From assembly GCA_947095535.1 (NCBI GenBank), contig OX352772.1, positions 165,702,615-165,766,614 of the forward strand: a stretch of DNA of 64,000 nucleotides. The letters are read 5' to 3'. The translations under genes were made by a program, and so were the position numbers. This DNA comes from Poecilobothrus nobilitatus. Taxonomy: Eukaryota > Arthropoda > Insecta > Diptera > Dolichopodidae. Below are positions 33,621 through 44,802 of the stretch, one piece after another. The notes under the pieces were generated by a model, which saw only the letters and a program-made list of their open reading frames with translations, made no database searches and had not been told where the DNA came from. Every line of letters begins with the position of its first letter. Position 1 is the stretch's first letter.

Positions 33621-36600
33621 TTATATGCTTTTATATTAACTCGTCGCTGTCGGTTTATTTATTTATTTATTTATTTATTTGTCATTCTGTCACGCTTTTT
33701 ATTATCTTCGTAATCTGTTAGCAACATTTGTAAGTGTAGTATGGTGCAGAGGATAGTGTACAGGTTTCAAAAGTGTGGAGTTTGTTGTTATATTATAACA
33801 GTCCAAAATGCTTGCACTAGCAATTCACTATTATATTATAACAGTCAAAAAAGCTAAAGTTTTGCAATCAATTTTATTTTCTACTTTTTAGGGGGCGAAT
33901 TTGGTTTCGATAAAAGCATATTTTAAAAAATATTTTTTTTACATATTATTTTATTTCCTCATTAGATTTTGAAATTTTTTATTGAAAAATTCCGTACGTT
34001 TATCAGATTGTAAATTTTTTGGTTTTTTACCAGCGTGCTTAAAAATATTTTTCATTGCGGTTAAAACATTATCAGCGCTTTTGTTTTTAACCGGTTCAGC
34101 ATTCGCAAATTTGGAAAATTATTTATATCCCTTATTAAATTTTGCATATGGAATCATTTCAACCAAATCAATTTGCCAAGTATCATTAAACCCTTTTGAA
34201 TAAACTTTCTTCTAGCACCTCTATGAATTTCTGATACAACTTGTAACCTTGACATTATTCTCGTACTATTTAATTAAAATTAAATAGTACGAGAAAAGTG
34301 ATTCTATAATTTTCTATTGTATAACATGCACATGTGTCTGGTCCAGAAGTAAAATTATCATATGCCAATAGAATTATCATATGCCCAAAGGTCAAAATGA
34401 GTACCATAAATTGAAGTGTACTTATTTACTCCAGAACAATTTTTAATGTGTTTAAATAGATGTAATATTAGTTTCTTCTTATTCTGTAAGAACTCTTCTA
34501 CTTCCATAATTCAAAATGAATATGTTCGCTGCTTTTATATTATTTTTCAATTTGTATTTTAAATTCAGTTTCTTATCAGACACAGATCAAAAATGATTAA
34601 TTTTATTCATCCATTTACAATGATGATAGCAGGACCATCTGGATGTGGAAAAACAACATTTGTATGTAATTTAATTGAAAATATTAACAGATTGATGAAC
34701 CAACTTTTTTTGTATTTCCGCTATTTGTAGGACTTATTTTTTAATTATATAGGGGGCTAGGGTTTCCTTTGCAAAAAGAACACTCAAGGTATTCATTCGA
34801 AGCTTTAAAAACCGTTACTTTTATACTGCCTGGTTTCATTTTTACCGATTTATTAAATTTGATGAAAAAAGTAAACAGGTTTGTATAGGAGCAGTATAGG
34901 AGTTTGATAAAGTTGATAAACGAAATATACCCTGCGATACATTCGTTTTTAGAGTATATTTTACATAATAATATATAAATATATTAATAAAGTAAAAAAT
35001 AGATATGTACATAATTCAATATTTTACTTACGCCACTTTGAAAACATCTGTAGAAAGATTTTTGTAAATGTATTTTCCAATAGTAACTGTAACATAATCA
35101 TTCACATAAGGTATCAAAGATTCTCTTTTGAGAATTCTTATTACCATTAGTCTCTGCATATATGATAATTTGTTGTTCCAACGATTTGTATCAACCGATT
35201 TTGTGTCACGTTTTCCTCCAGTAAAGTTAAAAATCTAAAAATATTAAAACGTTGAGTATTTAATATAATAGATTGATATAATAGAGAAAATTTAGAATAT
35301 ATTTTATTCTATACCGGTTTCATAATCATTTAAAAAATTTATTTCTTATCTTTTACAATTTCCTATAATATATGCAGCAATTAAATAGTATAATAATTAA
35401 TAATGTTAGATTAATTAATTCAGTTACAGCTTAATTTTGTTATTATAATCAATAAACTGTATTATAATCAATAAACTGGATAATACATACTATTCTTATA
35501 AATTATTCTTTTTTAGACTTATTCAAGTAGCTGAATGCACGGGAATACAATCCAGAATACGTAGTAAATGAAGCCGTATTGCAGTATCTTTCATCATACG
35601 ATAAAAGGAAATAATATGATTTACTTTGAATAAACATTAAAAGAAGCTGAACTTTCTTATGTATATTTTGGTCTAGTTAGGTAAAATTACATATCATCAA
35701 AAACGTTTTGAAAATTAATTGAAATAACATATTAAAAGAGATCAAAGCATCCATTAGACAACTAACTGGTGACAACCCAAAAAATTACCAACAATGGAGG
35801 TCTATCCTATAAAAATCTAAATTTACAGACCTTAGTTGAACACTTCAAACGCGATTCCATCCAAATCTACAGAGACTCTTCAATCTGGAAACAACCAATA
35901 ATATATTGAAGAATTGTCAAGAATATATTGACGAAAGTTATCAAGAATACATACAGGTTTCATAAGACCCGTCCAAAAGTTCATATAAATCTCCCAAAGT
36001 GATTGTGAAAAAAAAAAATGGATTTATAGGGTATAAAAAAACCGTATTGTCATCGATTTCAAAAGATTAAATTCCATTACAGTTTCCAATACTTTTCCAA
36101 TTCCAGATACAAATCAACAACAGCCAGACTGTTTGACTACAATTGATGTAACAAATTCCACCTGGATAAGGATTGTTCTGGATTTCGTTAAATAAGGATG
36201 ACACCAAAAGATATATCAAAAATCACATTTTACAAGCACATTTCACGATCTTCCAACGCATAATTGAAGACGTACTCAAGGAATACATCGGAAGAATCTG
36301 TTACGTGTATATATCGACGATGTAATAATCTTTGGTAGTAAAAGTAAGTAAAGCTTCTCCAAAATGTCGAGAAAATATTCAATAAATTACAAACAGGCAA
36401 CCTGAGAGTGATCTTAGAGAAAACCGAATTTCCCAAAGAAGTAGTAGAAGTTCTTCCCATACATTATAATCGGTTTACATACATTATAAGATTACATTCA
36501 CGAATCTGTGAACAAAACCAGTAAATGCATTAAAACGATTTACTCATTCCTAAATAAAAATTCTCTATTATCAACCGACAACAAATTATTAATATTTAAA

Positions 36601-37138
36601 ACGATCATCCAACGTATTTTGCTGTACGGTTCAACCATCTGCGGAACATGTGCTAAAACTCATATCAGCAAACTACAAATTTACAATTTACCCTTTTTTT
36701 ACTCAACATCTAAATTACCCCAAAAAGTCTACATGTATATTATTAGGGATAAAGTTGATAAACTTAATAATAAACTTAATTACAAAACACAATTTTCAAA
36801 CAACTAGTTAATTAAAAATCTATTTCATTACGTAAATTAGCTTTAAGGCAGCCTAATCTAGTTTTAAATAGCTTTAAGTTTTATCTAAATAGTCAAATAA
36901 GATTTTTGCCATTTTCCTTAATAAATATGTTAGAATTGTTTTTCTAAATTTTCTATATCTTAAAAATTGTACATAATTTAAAACTCAGAACAACAATATT
37001 AGATAAGAAATGTATATATTGAAATATTTTGAGCAATAAATTTGGGCAATTAATTATGTCTATCACTCTGTTTATAATATTATCTTTTTAATTTTTTTAA
37101 AATAATTTGATAAAATATATAAGAGTATAACTTTTTAT
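33621..37138 (+). repeat. Tandem duplication, unit 2 (3,518 bp)
   Basis: Second copy of the segment at 30,045-33,620. It contains the same features offset by 3,576-3,577 bp: integrase fragment 33,958-34,255 (-), packaging-ATPase fragment 34,593-34,730 (+), exon-like piece 35,032-35,234 (-), gypsy remnant 35,731-36,466 (+) and LINE remnant 36,508-36,807 (+). A one-base loss in an A run breaks the short gypsy frame that is open in unit 1. Confidence 0.92.
35032..35234 (-). CDS. Exon-like piece, copy 2 in the tandem duplication
   Basis: Identical, as far as I can see, to the piece at 31,455-31,657, with the same acceptor and GTAAGT donor. If the duplication is real and the host gene is transcribed through it, the exon could be included twice in the message. 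203 nt is not a multiple of 3, so double inclusion would shift the frame. Confidence 0.42.
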
Positions 37139-38034
37139 TGGTATGTTTTACTTATACATAGACCAAATAAAAAGTTGCTCTCTGTAAATTCGAGCATATG
37201 TACATATTATCACCTAAACAAAACTCTTTCAACTTTACTACAAATTAATACTAAACTTGTATTTTATACTTACTACAATGCAAATTTGTATATTATATAT
37301 AAAATATGTATAATGTATAATATGTATAATGCATTATGCTATATATTATTATTATATACATATTATTATGTACATAATCATCGTGCACATGGAATTTTTT
37401 TGTTTAAATATTTCATTAATTAATTTTTTTTATAACTAAACAAAATACGTACAACCATATACGCAGTTATATCTATATCTATATACGGTATTAGTATATA
37501 TATGTCATACAAATTTTAATTATATATATTTATAATAATATGCATATATACTAATATCATAATATAAATAAATTTTTTACGCAACCGTTATATTGTTTAT
37601 TTACTTAGTTTTTTTCTATTACTCATAAAATCATCCTCAACAATTTTTATTATTCATAGATACAAAAGCACTAAACAATAAACAAAACAAAAAACAGAAA
37701 ATCAAAAAAAGCAAAAAAACTCATATAAATTCTCGTCATTCAGAAATTTTGTATGAAAAATGTGGATATCAACCAAAAAAATAGGGAACCTCCAAATTTA
37801 TTAATTAATAAATTACCACGAGCTGATAATAATGCGTCGAATGCATAAAACTGAGCTTCAACTCAAATCGTTCTTTTTCAAACAAAAAACAACGCTTTGG
37901 GAAAGAGTTGAGTTTCAGCTCAGTTATATGCATTTGACCCAATGTGTATTTAAGAATTAAAAATGTTGCTACTTTAGAATAAGCATATTATTAGCTCGTG
38001 CAAACTGGAATTTCGAGAAATTATAATTCAAATA
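37139..38034. other. AT-rich spacer, no gene seen
   Basis: Simple AT-rich DNA with TATATA and TATCTA runs. The segment 37,440-37,600 and 37,720-37,930 has slightly mixed composition, but I found no motif. The 82-codon open frame at 37,175-37,423 is Y, I and L only and is taken as chance. Confidence 0.4.
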
Positions 38035-38398
38035 ACATTAGGGCTATAATAATAGAAATAATAACAATACTAATATTAATAATAATAGTAATAATGTTAG
38101 GAAGAATAACGTAAATAATAGTAGTTTTTATAATAGAATTAACAATAATAATTTTAATAATAATAATAACTCGAACAGTCGTAATTTTTTTAATAGAAAT
38201 GAAAATAATGAATACTGATCTAAATCAAGACAAAATTATTATTATTATTTATTATTTTTATTATTTATTATTATTTATTATTTATTATTTATTATTTTTA
38301 TTATTATTATTATTTATTATTATTATTTATTATTATTATTTATTATTTTATTATTATTATTATTATTATATGATATACATTATTATTATTATTATTAC
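38035..38398 (+). repeat. AAT-rich low-complexity tract and (TTA)n microsatellite
   Basis: From 38,035 to 38,215 the plus frame encodes mostly asparagine (NNRNNNNTNINNNSNN), as in the Asn-rich tail of the gag at 43,605. It may be a decayed gag tail. From 38,232 to 38,398 it becomes a pure TTA/TTTA microsatellite. Confidence 0.7.
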
Positions 38399-38400
38399 AA

Positions 38401-38470
38401 GATCCTCGGATTGAAAGGTTGTGCCTTAACCACTACTCCATGAGTCAGATATGGTGTAGTGGTTAAGTGG
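38401..38470 (-). other. tRNA-like sequences in inverted arrangement (SINE-like)
   Basis: The minus strand reads TGGAGTAGTGGTTAAGG (A-box-like), GCACAACC and then TTTCAATCCGAGGATC (B-box-like), followed by a (TAA)n tail at 38,232-38,398. This is the layout of a short tRNA-derived SINE. On the plus strand, 38,452-38,467 reads TGGTGTAGTGGTTAAG, a second A-box-like sequence facing away. The spacing from A box to B box is short for a tRNA, so I do not call a tRNA gene. Confidence 0.4.
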
Positions 38471-38639
38471 TATTTGGAAATTTTTTACGTTAAATAATTT
38501 ATTGCAGTCAAATGAAATAAAATTTTTAAGGAAACAACAACAAAAACAAAATAGAAATAAGTATACGTATACAATATTTATATCAAATAAAATTAATTGC
38601 AAAACAAGGAACTGTGAGTAAAACTTGATTGGCTATATT

Positions 38640-39340
38640 ATCGATGGTATCCCAAAGTTACACAAAAATGAAAGCGGAACAAAACAAAATACAAATTTTT
38701 AAAAAATACCCAGAATTTAAAAATTTTCCCTGAATGTCCAGTCAAGAAAAATAATACGCAACCAATGAAACGATGTAAAAATTGTGAAGCGACATCACAT
38801 AGTACAGAAATATATACAGAAATATATATACTTTTTTCATTTAACAGTAACAATAGAAATGAGAAGAATTTAAAAATTAAATGTCCACAATCTAAACGAA
38901 ATAAACAGTATAGTACTTGATAATATAACCCAAACCACTATAACCCACCCACTATAATAACTAATATAACTACAACCCACAAAAACCAGATAAGTCGTGA
39001 ATGTCTATAAATTTAAAATATGCCATTCTAGTTTTCCAAAGACCAAGACGCACCTAAAGTGAAGAATATCATAGATGAACAAGTTAAAGAATGGATTATT
39101 CAAGGCATATTCAGAATAGTTGTTCACTCTATGGAAGTCCAGTTGTTTTAGCAGCTTTCAACCATTTAAAAAGTTTATTAAGCAAAGAACTGGTTTTAAA
39201 ATTATTCAATTCAGAACTGAACACTCATGCAAGTCACATTGGATAAGGAGCCGTGTTGTTGCAAGAACATTCAGATAAAGAGTTTCATCCCGTTTCATTA
39301 ACCAGAGAAAATAATTAGAGAACAAAGAGAATTCCTGCAA
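38640..39340 (+). pseudogene. Ty3/gypsy gag-pol remnant
   Basis: The frame near 38,720-38,810 reads FPECPVKKNNTQPMKRCKNC, a zinc-knuckle-like nucleocapsid piece. At 39,030-39,130 it reads NIIDEQVKEWIIQGIFR, the start of the RT domain (RPRR and VEKQ-x-x-EW-x-x-x-GIIR in the family). At 39,140-39,300 it reads FNHLKSLLSKELVLKLFN and then GAVLLQEHSDKEFHPV, the RNase H start. RT palm is deleted. No LTRs were recognised. Confidence 0.6.
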
Positions 39341-39865
39341 TAAAACGACAGTGCATTATATTATAATCTCTTAGATGATTCTTAATAGAAATATTTTTGG
39401 AATGAAAAAAGTATAGTATATTGATATACACAGACCTCTACATATCTATAAATAAATTCAAATCATTATTTTGTTTTGTTTTAAAAAAAGTAAAAATAAT
39501 CATAATATAACCATTAACCATAGTCTTTAGATTCTTATTCTATTCATATCTATTTGTAAAATACAATCTGCTAGAATGTTAAAATCAAAGTATATCTATT
39601 GCAAATTACAATAAGTAGTTGCAATAACCATGTGTTCAAAATTTTCTTGCTAGCCTATATATACCTTTACAAAAATTTACTGTTCCTTTATACTCGCACA
39701 CAAACGCATTTATTTGTGTACCCAAATTAATTTGCATTTATAAAAATATATAGTGTTGTTTTTTTCGAATAGGTTTGCCCTATACAAAGTGTATGTGAAA
39801 CAAGAAAAATAGATCTTACCTACCTACTTTTGCAAGTATTAGGTAATAATATTATTATTATAATT

Positions 39866-39899
<34 letters not shown>

Positions 39900-40595
39900 G
39901 AAAGAAAAATGCATTAGAATTAGTAAAAAAGAGTAGAATTACTTATTGCTCTTTGTAATATTTATACATATATACTTTGGTTAATATTTTATTCAAACAT
40001 TATGAATAGATGGTGGTACAACTACAGTTTCCTACCTCAACGTCTTTTTGCAGAGGTCCTATTCACAACACTAACTTCAATACCAAATTTCATTTTAATC
40101 GGATAAGAATTCCTTGAGTTATGCTGATAACAAGTTTTTACCGACGCGGAATTTTCAAAAAAAATTTTTTTTCGTTTTTTTGTATTCTACACCTTTAAAA
40201 ACGTCCAGAAAACGAATTTCAGCTAAATCTTTTTTTTTTTTTGAGAACCCATCACAATACTCATATTGTTTATACTGCGAACAATGCCTCTATATATCTT
40301 TCATCAAGCCGGAACACTCAATTGATTTTCCGAGTTTTATCCGAAATTTAGTTTCGTTAATAATTCGTGTGGAAATTGTCGGTAAATTTCAATAACAAAG
40401 AAAATTTTCTTATTCTTTTAATTTTTCCTTAGTAGTCTGATTTGTAATGTAAAAAGAGTTGGATGTATGCCTTTTAAATTTTTTAAATTTTGTTGTTTAT
40501 AAGGTAAATGATTAATATTTTGCATTGCTACATTTAGTTTTGTATATTTTGTAAATTTTATTTTAAAAACAATTTAGGTCGCTGGAAAACATAAA
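39341..40595. other. Spacer with (ATA)n microsatellite
   Basis: AT-rich DNA. An (AAT)n run lies at 39,846-39,898. The 93-codon open frame at 40,114-40,395 spans a slightly GC-richer stretch (FIKPEHSIDFPSFIRNLVSL) that I cannot assign. Nothing else is evident. Confidence 0.4.
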
Positions 40596-41434
40596 ATGCC
40601 TTCGTCATATCTCGTAAGTGGTTGTTCGACAACTTATAAAAACAAATATAAAACGTTATTTAAGTTTCCTAAAGATAAATCTGTCACAAGAATTTGAATA
40701 AATGCCATACCAAACATAAATTACTACAAAAAGTCAACGACAGTATGTAGTGATCATTTAATGTCTGAGATGATAAAACTGATATGAAGAGAAAAAGACT
40801 TAATAAAGACGCTGTGCCTTGTTTAAATTTAAATACAATACACTTTAAAAAAATATTTGCAAATTATTGATAGTACCTATATTATTGATAACTTTATTGA
40901 ATTTAAAGAAAAAATAGAAACAGAACTAGATATGAAAGTGATTTTGTATAAAATTATAAAAAATAAGAATTCTTGTGTATCAATTGAATTGAATCTAATT
41001 CAAATGAAGCAGGAAAAACAGTCCTAGCATTTTTAATTAATTCCGTGATTGGAAATATGAAGGAAGTAGCACTATTAACTGTGTCAAAAACATCAATGGT
41101 GACTGTGTTAAAAACATTTGCATAATTACACTACCAACATAATTTCTCAATTACAAACATTAGGATTTCATATAATTTCGATTACTACAGACATTCATAG
41201 GATTAACCAAAATATGTTCAAAATTTTATCGTCAAATAATTTTAAATTTAAAAATCCACAATATCCAAACAATCATATTTATCTCTTTTATGACAGCGTG
41301 CATGTTTTCAAAAATATTAGAAATAACTGGCTCAACCAGTTAGATAGCAACAAAACATTTCATTATCCAGATTTTGAAAGTGGAAATATCAAAAATGCTT
41401 GTTTTTCTGATTTGCGAGATCTTCACCAAAAATA
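40596..41434 (+). pseudogene. THAP-domain P-like transposase remnant, lineage B
   Basis: It starts MPSSYLVSGCSTTYKNKYK and LFKFPKDK (40,596 on), a THAP-type N-terminus with its C-x-x-x-x start. It continues, after a stop, NAIPNINYYKKSTTVCSDHL, the C-x2-H half of the domain. The frame at 41,118-41,435 carries LQTLGFHIISITTDIHRINQ and IYLFYDSVHVFKNIRNNW, matching the D-x-H-x-x-K-x-x-RNN block of P/THAP9 transposases. The parts between are reduced to about 300 bp with stops. Its 3' end is cut by an inverted HINE-A fragment starting at about 41,460. Confidence 0.72.
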
Positions 41435-41459
41435 ATTAAATCTTTTAGTTAAGAAAGCT

Positions 41460-41743
41460 TACTTACAATATTGTTTTTTAATAGTTAAGTATTTTAAAAT
41501 AATTTGGGTGAATTTTATAATTTTGTAATCTAGATCTATGGGTTGTACATATATTCAAACTATATGTTTATACATTCTTCAAATTCTAACCTTCCACATA
41601 ACGCAGATTCTAACCTTCCACATAAAGATTATAAATCCAAAACTTTTTCAAATATTCTATAGTACCATTTAATACCAAGCGGTAAATGTATATTAAATTA
41701 CAAAATAGCAAATATAATTTTAAATATTATATTATATTAATGC
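41460..41743 (-). mobile_element. HINE family A, inverted 3' fragment
   Basis: The plus strand here is the reverse complement of the 3' third of HINE-A without its hairpin end (compare GGTTGTACATATATTCAAAC with 3,911-3,930 inverted). The left end lacks the hairpin and CTCGTTT. The right end is broken by the LTR element that begins at 41,745. So the HINE was there before the retroelement inserted. Confidence 0.78.
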
Positions 41744-41827
41744 GAGTTATGTATAAGAATACCTCCAATATTGAAAAAGGATATTTTAATACAAATATAA
41801 CCGGTAATAGCCTTATTGATACAGATA

Positions 41828-43120
41828 TGGGTGTTCAAAATTGAGGTATAATTTTAATTTTAATAAAAAAAGACTTTTTTTTTGAAATATTAAATATATT
41901 TTTATTTTAATTTATTACAAATAGGTTCCGGTTAATAATGAAAAATTATGTCGGCCAAGTGGCCCCCTCTACTACTTCGGCAGGCTTCCAATATTTTACC
42001 AAAATTCTGAATCACGTTGTTCAATAAACTGTTCTCAATGGTTGAAATCTGCTCGATAATGTTATTTTTAAGTTCTTGAATTGTTGTGGGATTATTGCTG
42101 TACACTTTTGATTTCACAAAACCCTACAAAAAAAAATCCAACGGTGTCAAATCGCACGATCTTGGTGGCCACATCACTCCTCCTCTACGAGAAATAATGC
42201 GATCTTCGAACTTTTCCTTCAAAAGATCCATTGTTTCTCGTGCTGTGTGGCAAGTGGCACCGTCCTGTTGAAACCACATATTCTCTACGTCCAAATCATC
42301 AACTTCGCGCCACAAAAAGCTTCGGATCATCTCCCTGTAGCGATTTCCATTGACCCTCATCGCATTTCCATTTGCGTTTTCAAAAAAATATGGTCCGATG
42401 ATTCCTCCTGACCATAAACCACACCAAATCGTAACTTTTTGTGGATGTGCTGGTTGCTCTAAAATAACCCTTAGATTCTCTTCACCCCAAATGCGGCAAT
42501 TCTGTTTATTGACGTAGCCATTGAGCTGGAAATGAGCTTCGTCGGTGAAGATTATTTTGTTAAAAAAATTCTCATTTTCTTCTTGTTTTTCGATTGCCCA
42601 AGAAACGAATTGCCGACGTAATGTATGGTCATTTGGTTTTAATTCTTGCGTCAGCTGGATCTTATAAGCCTTTAAATGGAGATCACGATGCAAAATGTTG
42701 AATAATGTGGATGGTTGGATGTTTAATTGCTGCGAACGATGACGAATGGAAGTTTTTGGATCTTCTCCAACACTTCTGCTACATTCTTGGTTGAACGGCC
42801 ACTACGTTGATAAATGTTGCCTCTGTTATCAAGAACAGATCCAGTTTCTAGAAATTTATCAACCATCAGCTTGATGGCACGATTTGTTGGAGCATTTTCT
42901 CTACCAAATTTTGTTCGAAATTTCCTAATTACATCTTGGAAAACTTTTACCATTTTCAAAAAATGCTGTAATAACAAAAACACGTTGTTCTTCGTGTAAC
43001 ATTCCATATTAACTAACCGGAATGTATTTAGAATATACCTAAAAGAAACCTCGTATAAAAATTCCAGGTAGAAAAAAATGGCGGCAAAATCAAAATGATA
43101 CTTCAATTTTGAACACCCTT
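41828..43120 (-). mobile_element. rosa-like (DD41D) mariner transposon
   Basis: The ends GGGTGTTCAAAATTGAGGTA (41,829) and, inverted from 43,118, GGGTGTTCAAAATTGAAGTA form inverted repeats extending about 30 bp with few mismatches. TA flanks both sides (41,826-41,827 and 43,121-43,122), the standard mariner target duplication. Comparison with the uninterrupted 3' LTR (GATACAGATATAAGAAATG) confirms the empty site. The 1.29-kb element carries one transposase gene on the minus strand. Confidence 0.9.
41932..43007 (-). pseudogene. Mariner transposase with a nonsense codon and one frame break
   Basis: The gene begins MECYTKNN at 43,007. An N-terminal helix-turn-helix region follows (FRTKFGRENAPTNRAIKLMV), then the catalytic blocks IIFTDEAHF, MWFQQDGATCH and RSCDLTPLDFF. 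From the second aspartate to the final aspartate of LTPLD I count 41 intervening residues, which suits the DD41D rosa family. The Trp of the LWG block after LTPLDFFL is a TAG stop, at the junction near 42,118. The C-terminus (KSKVYSNNPTT to RGGHLADIIFHY) is open to 41,932. One shift lies near 42,960 and another near 42,710. The damage is light, so the insertion is fairly young. Confidence 0.85.
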
Positions 43121-43390
43121 TATAAAAAATGTAACAGATAATAATTATAATGATATTTTAAAGGCTATTTCGACCAAAGCAATAAAATCTAATTTATTTA
43201 AGAATATTTTAAAGAACAGATGTTTGTAATAAAATTATATTATGTAAAAGTAAATGATAATCTTCTATTTTCTATTAATTAATTAAATATTACTCGGAAA
43301 TAGACCAAAAAGTAAATTTAATAACCGGTAATTAAACAAACATTTAGTGAAGGGTTTAAAATCATAATAAAATAAAAACACTATATTTAA

Positions 43391-43550
43391 TTAAAGAAAA
43401 GTGGAAAACGAATAGTAAAATACTCGTAGAAACGTAACTTAATCGAATTAAAATAAACACTAAAATAGTAATTAAAGAAAAGTGCAAAGAGTAAAATACT
43501 CGCAGAAACGCAACTTAATTTAATTACAAAATAAACATTTTAAAATTTAA
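43391..43550 (+). repeat. Duplicated leader motif before gag
   Basis: A roughly 80-bp sequence beginning TTAAAGAAAAGTGGAAAACG is repeated at about 43,471 (ATTAAAGAAAAGTGCAAAG), each followed by AAAATACTCG and AGAAACG. It lies in the untranslated leader between the 5' LTR and gag and may be part of an RNA structure such as a packaging signal; that role is inference. Confidence 0.65.
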
Positions 43551-43604
43551 TTTTTAAATTAACATAAATAAAGTTAATGAATAAAATACGATATTAACCG
43601 AAAA

Positions 43605-44669
43605 ATGGCGGAAACTGAACAATCAATCCAACAAAATCAACTTGCAATGCAACAACAGATAGTTGATTTAACTGCAGCTTTACGAAACTTGAAAGCGCAG
43701 AACAATCTACATTATAATCAGACAGGAAGTATAACGAAAGAAATAAGTTACATGTCCACATTCACAGGACGTAACGAAATTAGCATAAACTCATTTATAT
43801 CAAGTGCAGAGTATCACCTTTCAACAGTAGCAGATCCAGATCAGAAAAGACAAATGACCAGAGCAATCTTCTATGAGAAAATCCAGGGAGAAGCAAAAAA
43901 TGCGGTAATCAACATCCCAGATCCATCAGACTGGAATGCTGTGAAGCTGGTTTTGAAAATGAGATATAAACCCGACAACGAACCAATGGAGATTTACAAA
44001 AGGATCAACAACATTAGAGTTAATTCGGTAAGTGAACTTTGTAACGAAATACAAGATATTAAATATAAGGCAGATGATGTTAGAATTTATTATAAAGATG
44101 ATCAGTTCATATATTTAAGTAACGTAGATAGCATCTTAGTTAATAGGATTAAAGAAATTACTCAAGGGGTATTGTTAGATAAAATCTATGAAATAAAAGA
44201 ATTAGGTAGTATAATTCAAATCATGAGAACAAGAAGATTTGAAGATTCGTGTATCAGACATGAATATAAAAGAAGTAATAATTTTAGCAAAAGTTTAAAA
44301 AGAAATAATACTTCTAAAGCACAAAATAAAAATTATAATCCAGGGCCTTCTAGAAATCATAATAATAACTATAATAATCATAACAATTATAATAATCATA
44401 ACAATCATAATAATCATAACAATTACAATAATCATAATAATCATAGTAACAATTCTCAAAATAATTATTTTAAAAATAACTATGATAATAAAAATAACAA
44501 TTCAGGGTTATATAAAAATAATCATGGCAATCCTGAACGTTATTACCAAAGATCAGGTAATGCTAGAAATAACTCTGGCCAATATCGCCAACAACAGAGT
44601 TATAATAGGCAAGATCAGGTAGAACCAATGGATATAGGTAATATCCGTTCAATTAATAATAATTCCTAG
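43605..44669 (+). pseudogene. gag: gag of the gypsy-type element, ended early
   Basis: Three hundred fifty-four codons open with MAETEQSIQQNQLAMQQQIV, a glutamine-rich coiled coil. A capsid-like helical region follows (residues about 45-200, with TFTGRNEISINSFISSAEYH and a later MRTRRFED). The Asn/His-rich tail at residues about 240-300 (NNYNNHNNHNNH repeats) takes the place of a zinc knuckle, as in other errantiviruses. A TAG at 44,667-44,669 stops the frame, but the same frame continues with QVSGNSSNNSG to about 44,804, so this stop looks secondary. The gag protein would form the particle shell and bind RNA. Confidence 0.8.
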
Positions 44670-44802
44670 CAAGTGTCAGGAAACTCTAGTAACAACTCGG
44701 GCCAATATCGCCGCCAACAGAGTTCTACTAGACAAAGACAGGAGGAATTTGAAAAAAATATAGAAAATGATCAATCAAATAATGTAGAATTTTTTATGAA
44801 TT

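Larger units (their letters stand above)
41745..43262 (+). repeat. 5' LTR, truncated and split by a mariner
   Basis: Bases 41,745-41,827 and 43,121-43,262 match the start of the 3' LTR (49,174-49,395). After GATAATCT the two diverge, so the distal part of this LTR, and with it the primer-binding site, is deleted. Sequence identity over the shared part is high, with scattered substitutions. Confidence 0.8.

Noticed and set aside
30045..37138. LTR retrotransposon with 3.5-kb repeats as LTRs
   Set aside because: The two units abut with no internal region and contain fragments of unrelated elements on both strands, so they are a tandem duplication.
38199..38414. Tyrosine/leucine/isoleucine-only frame
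   Set aside because: It is the translation of a TTA/TTAT microsatellite.
38401..38470. tRNA gene
   Set aside because: A-box and B-box-like sequences are present, but the distance is too short and no acceptor stem or anticodon arm can be paired.
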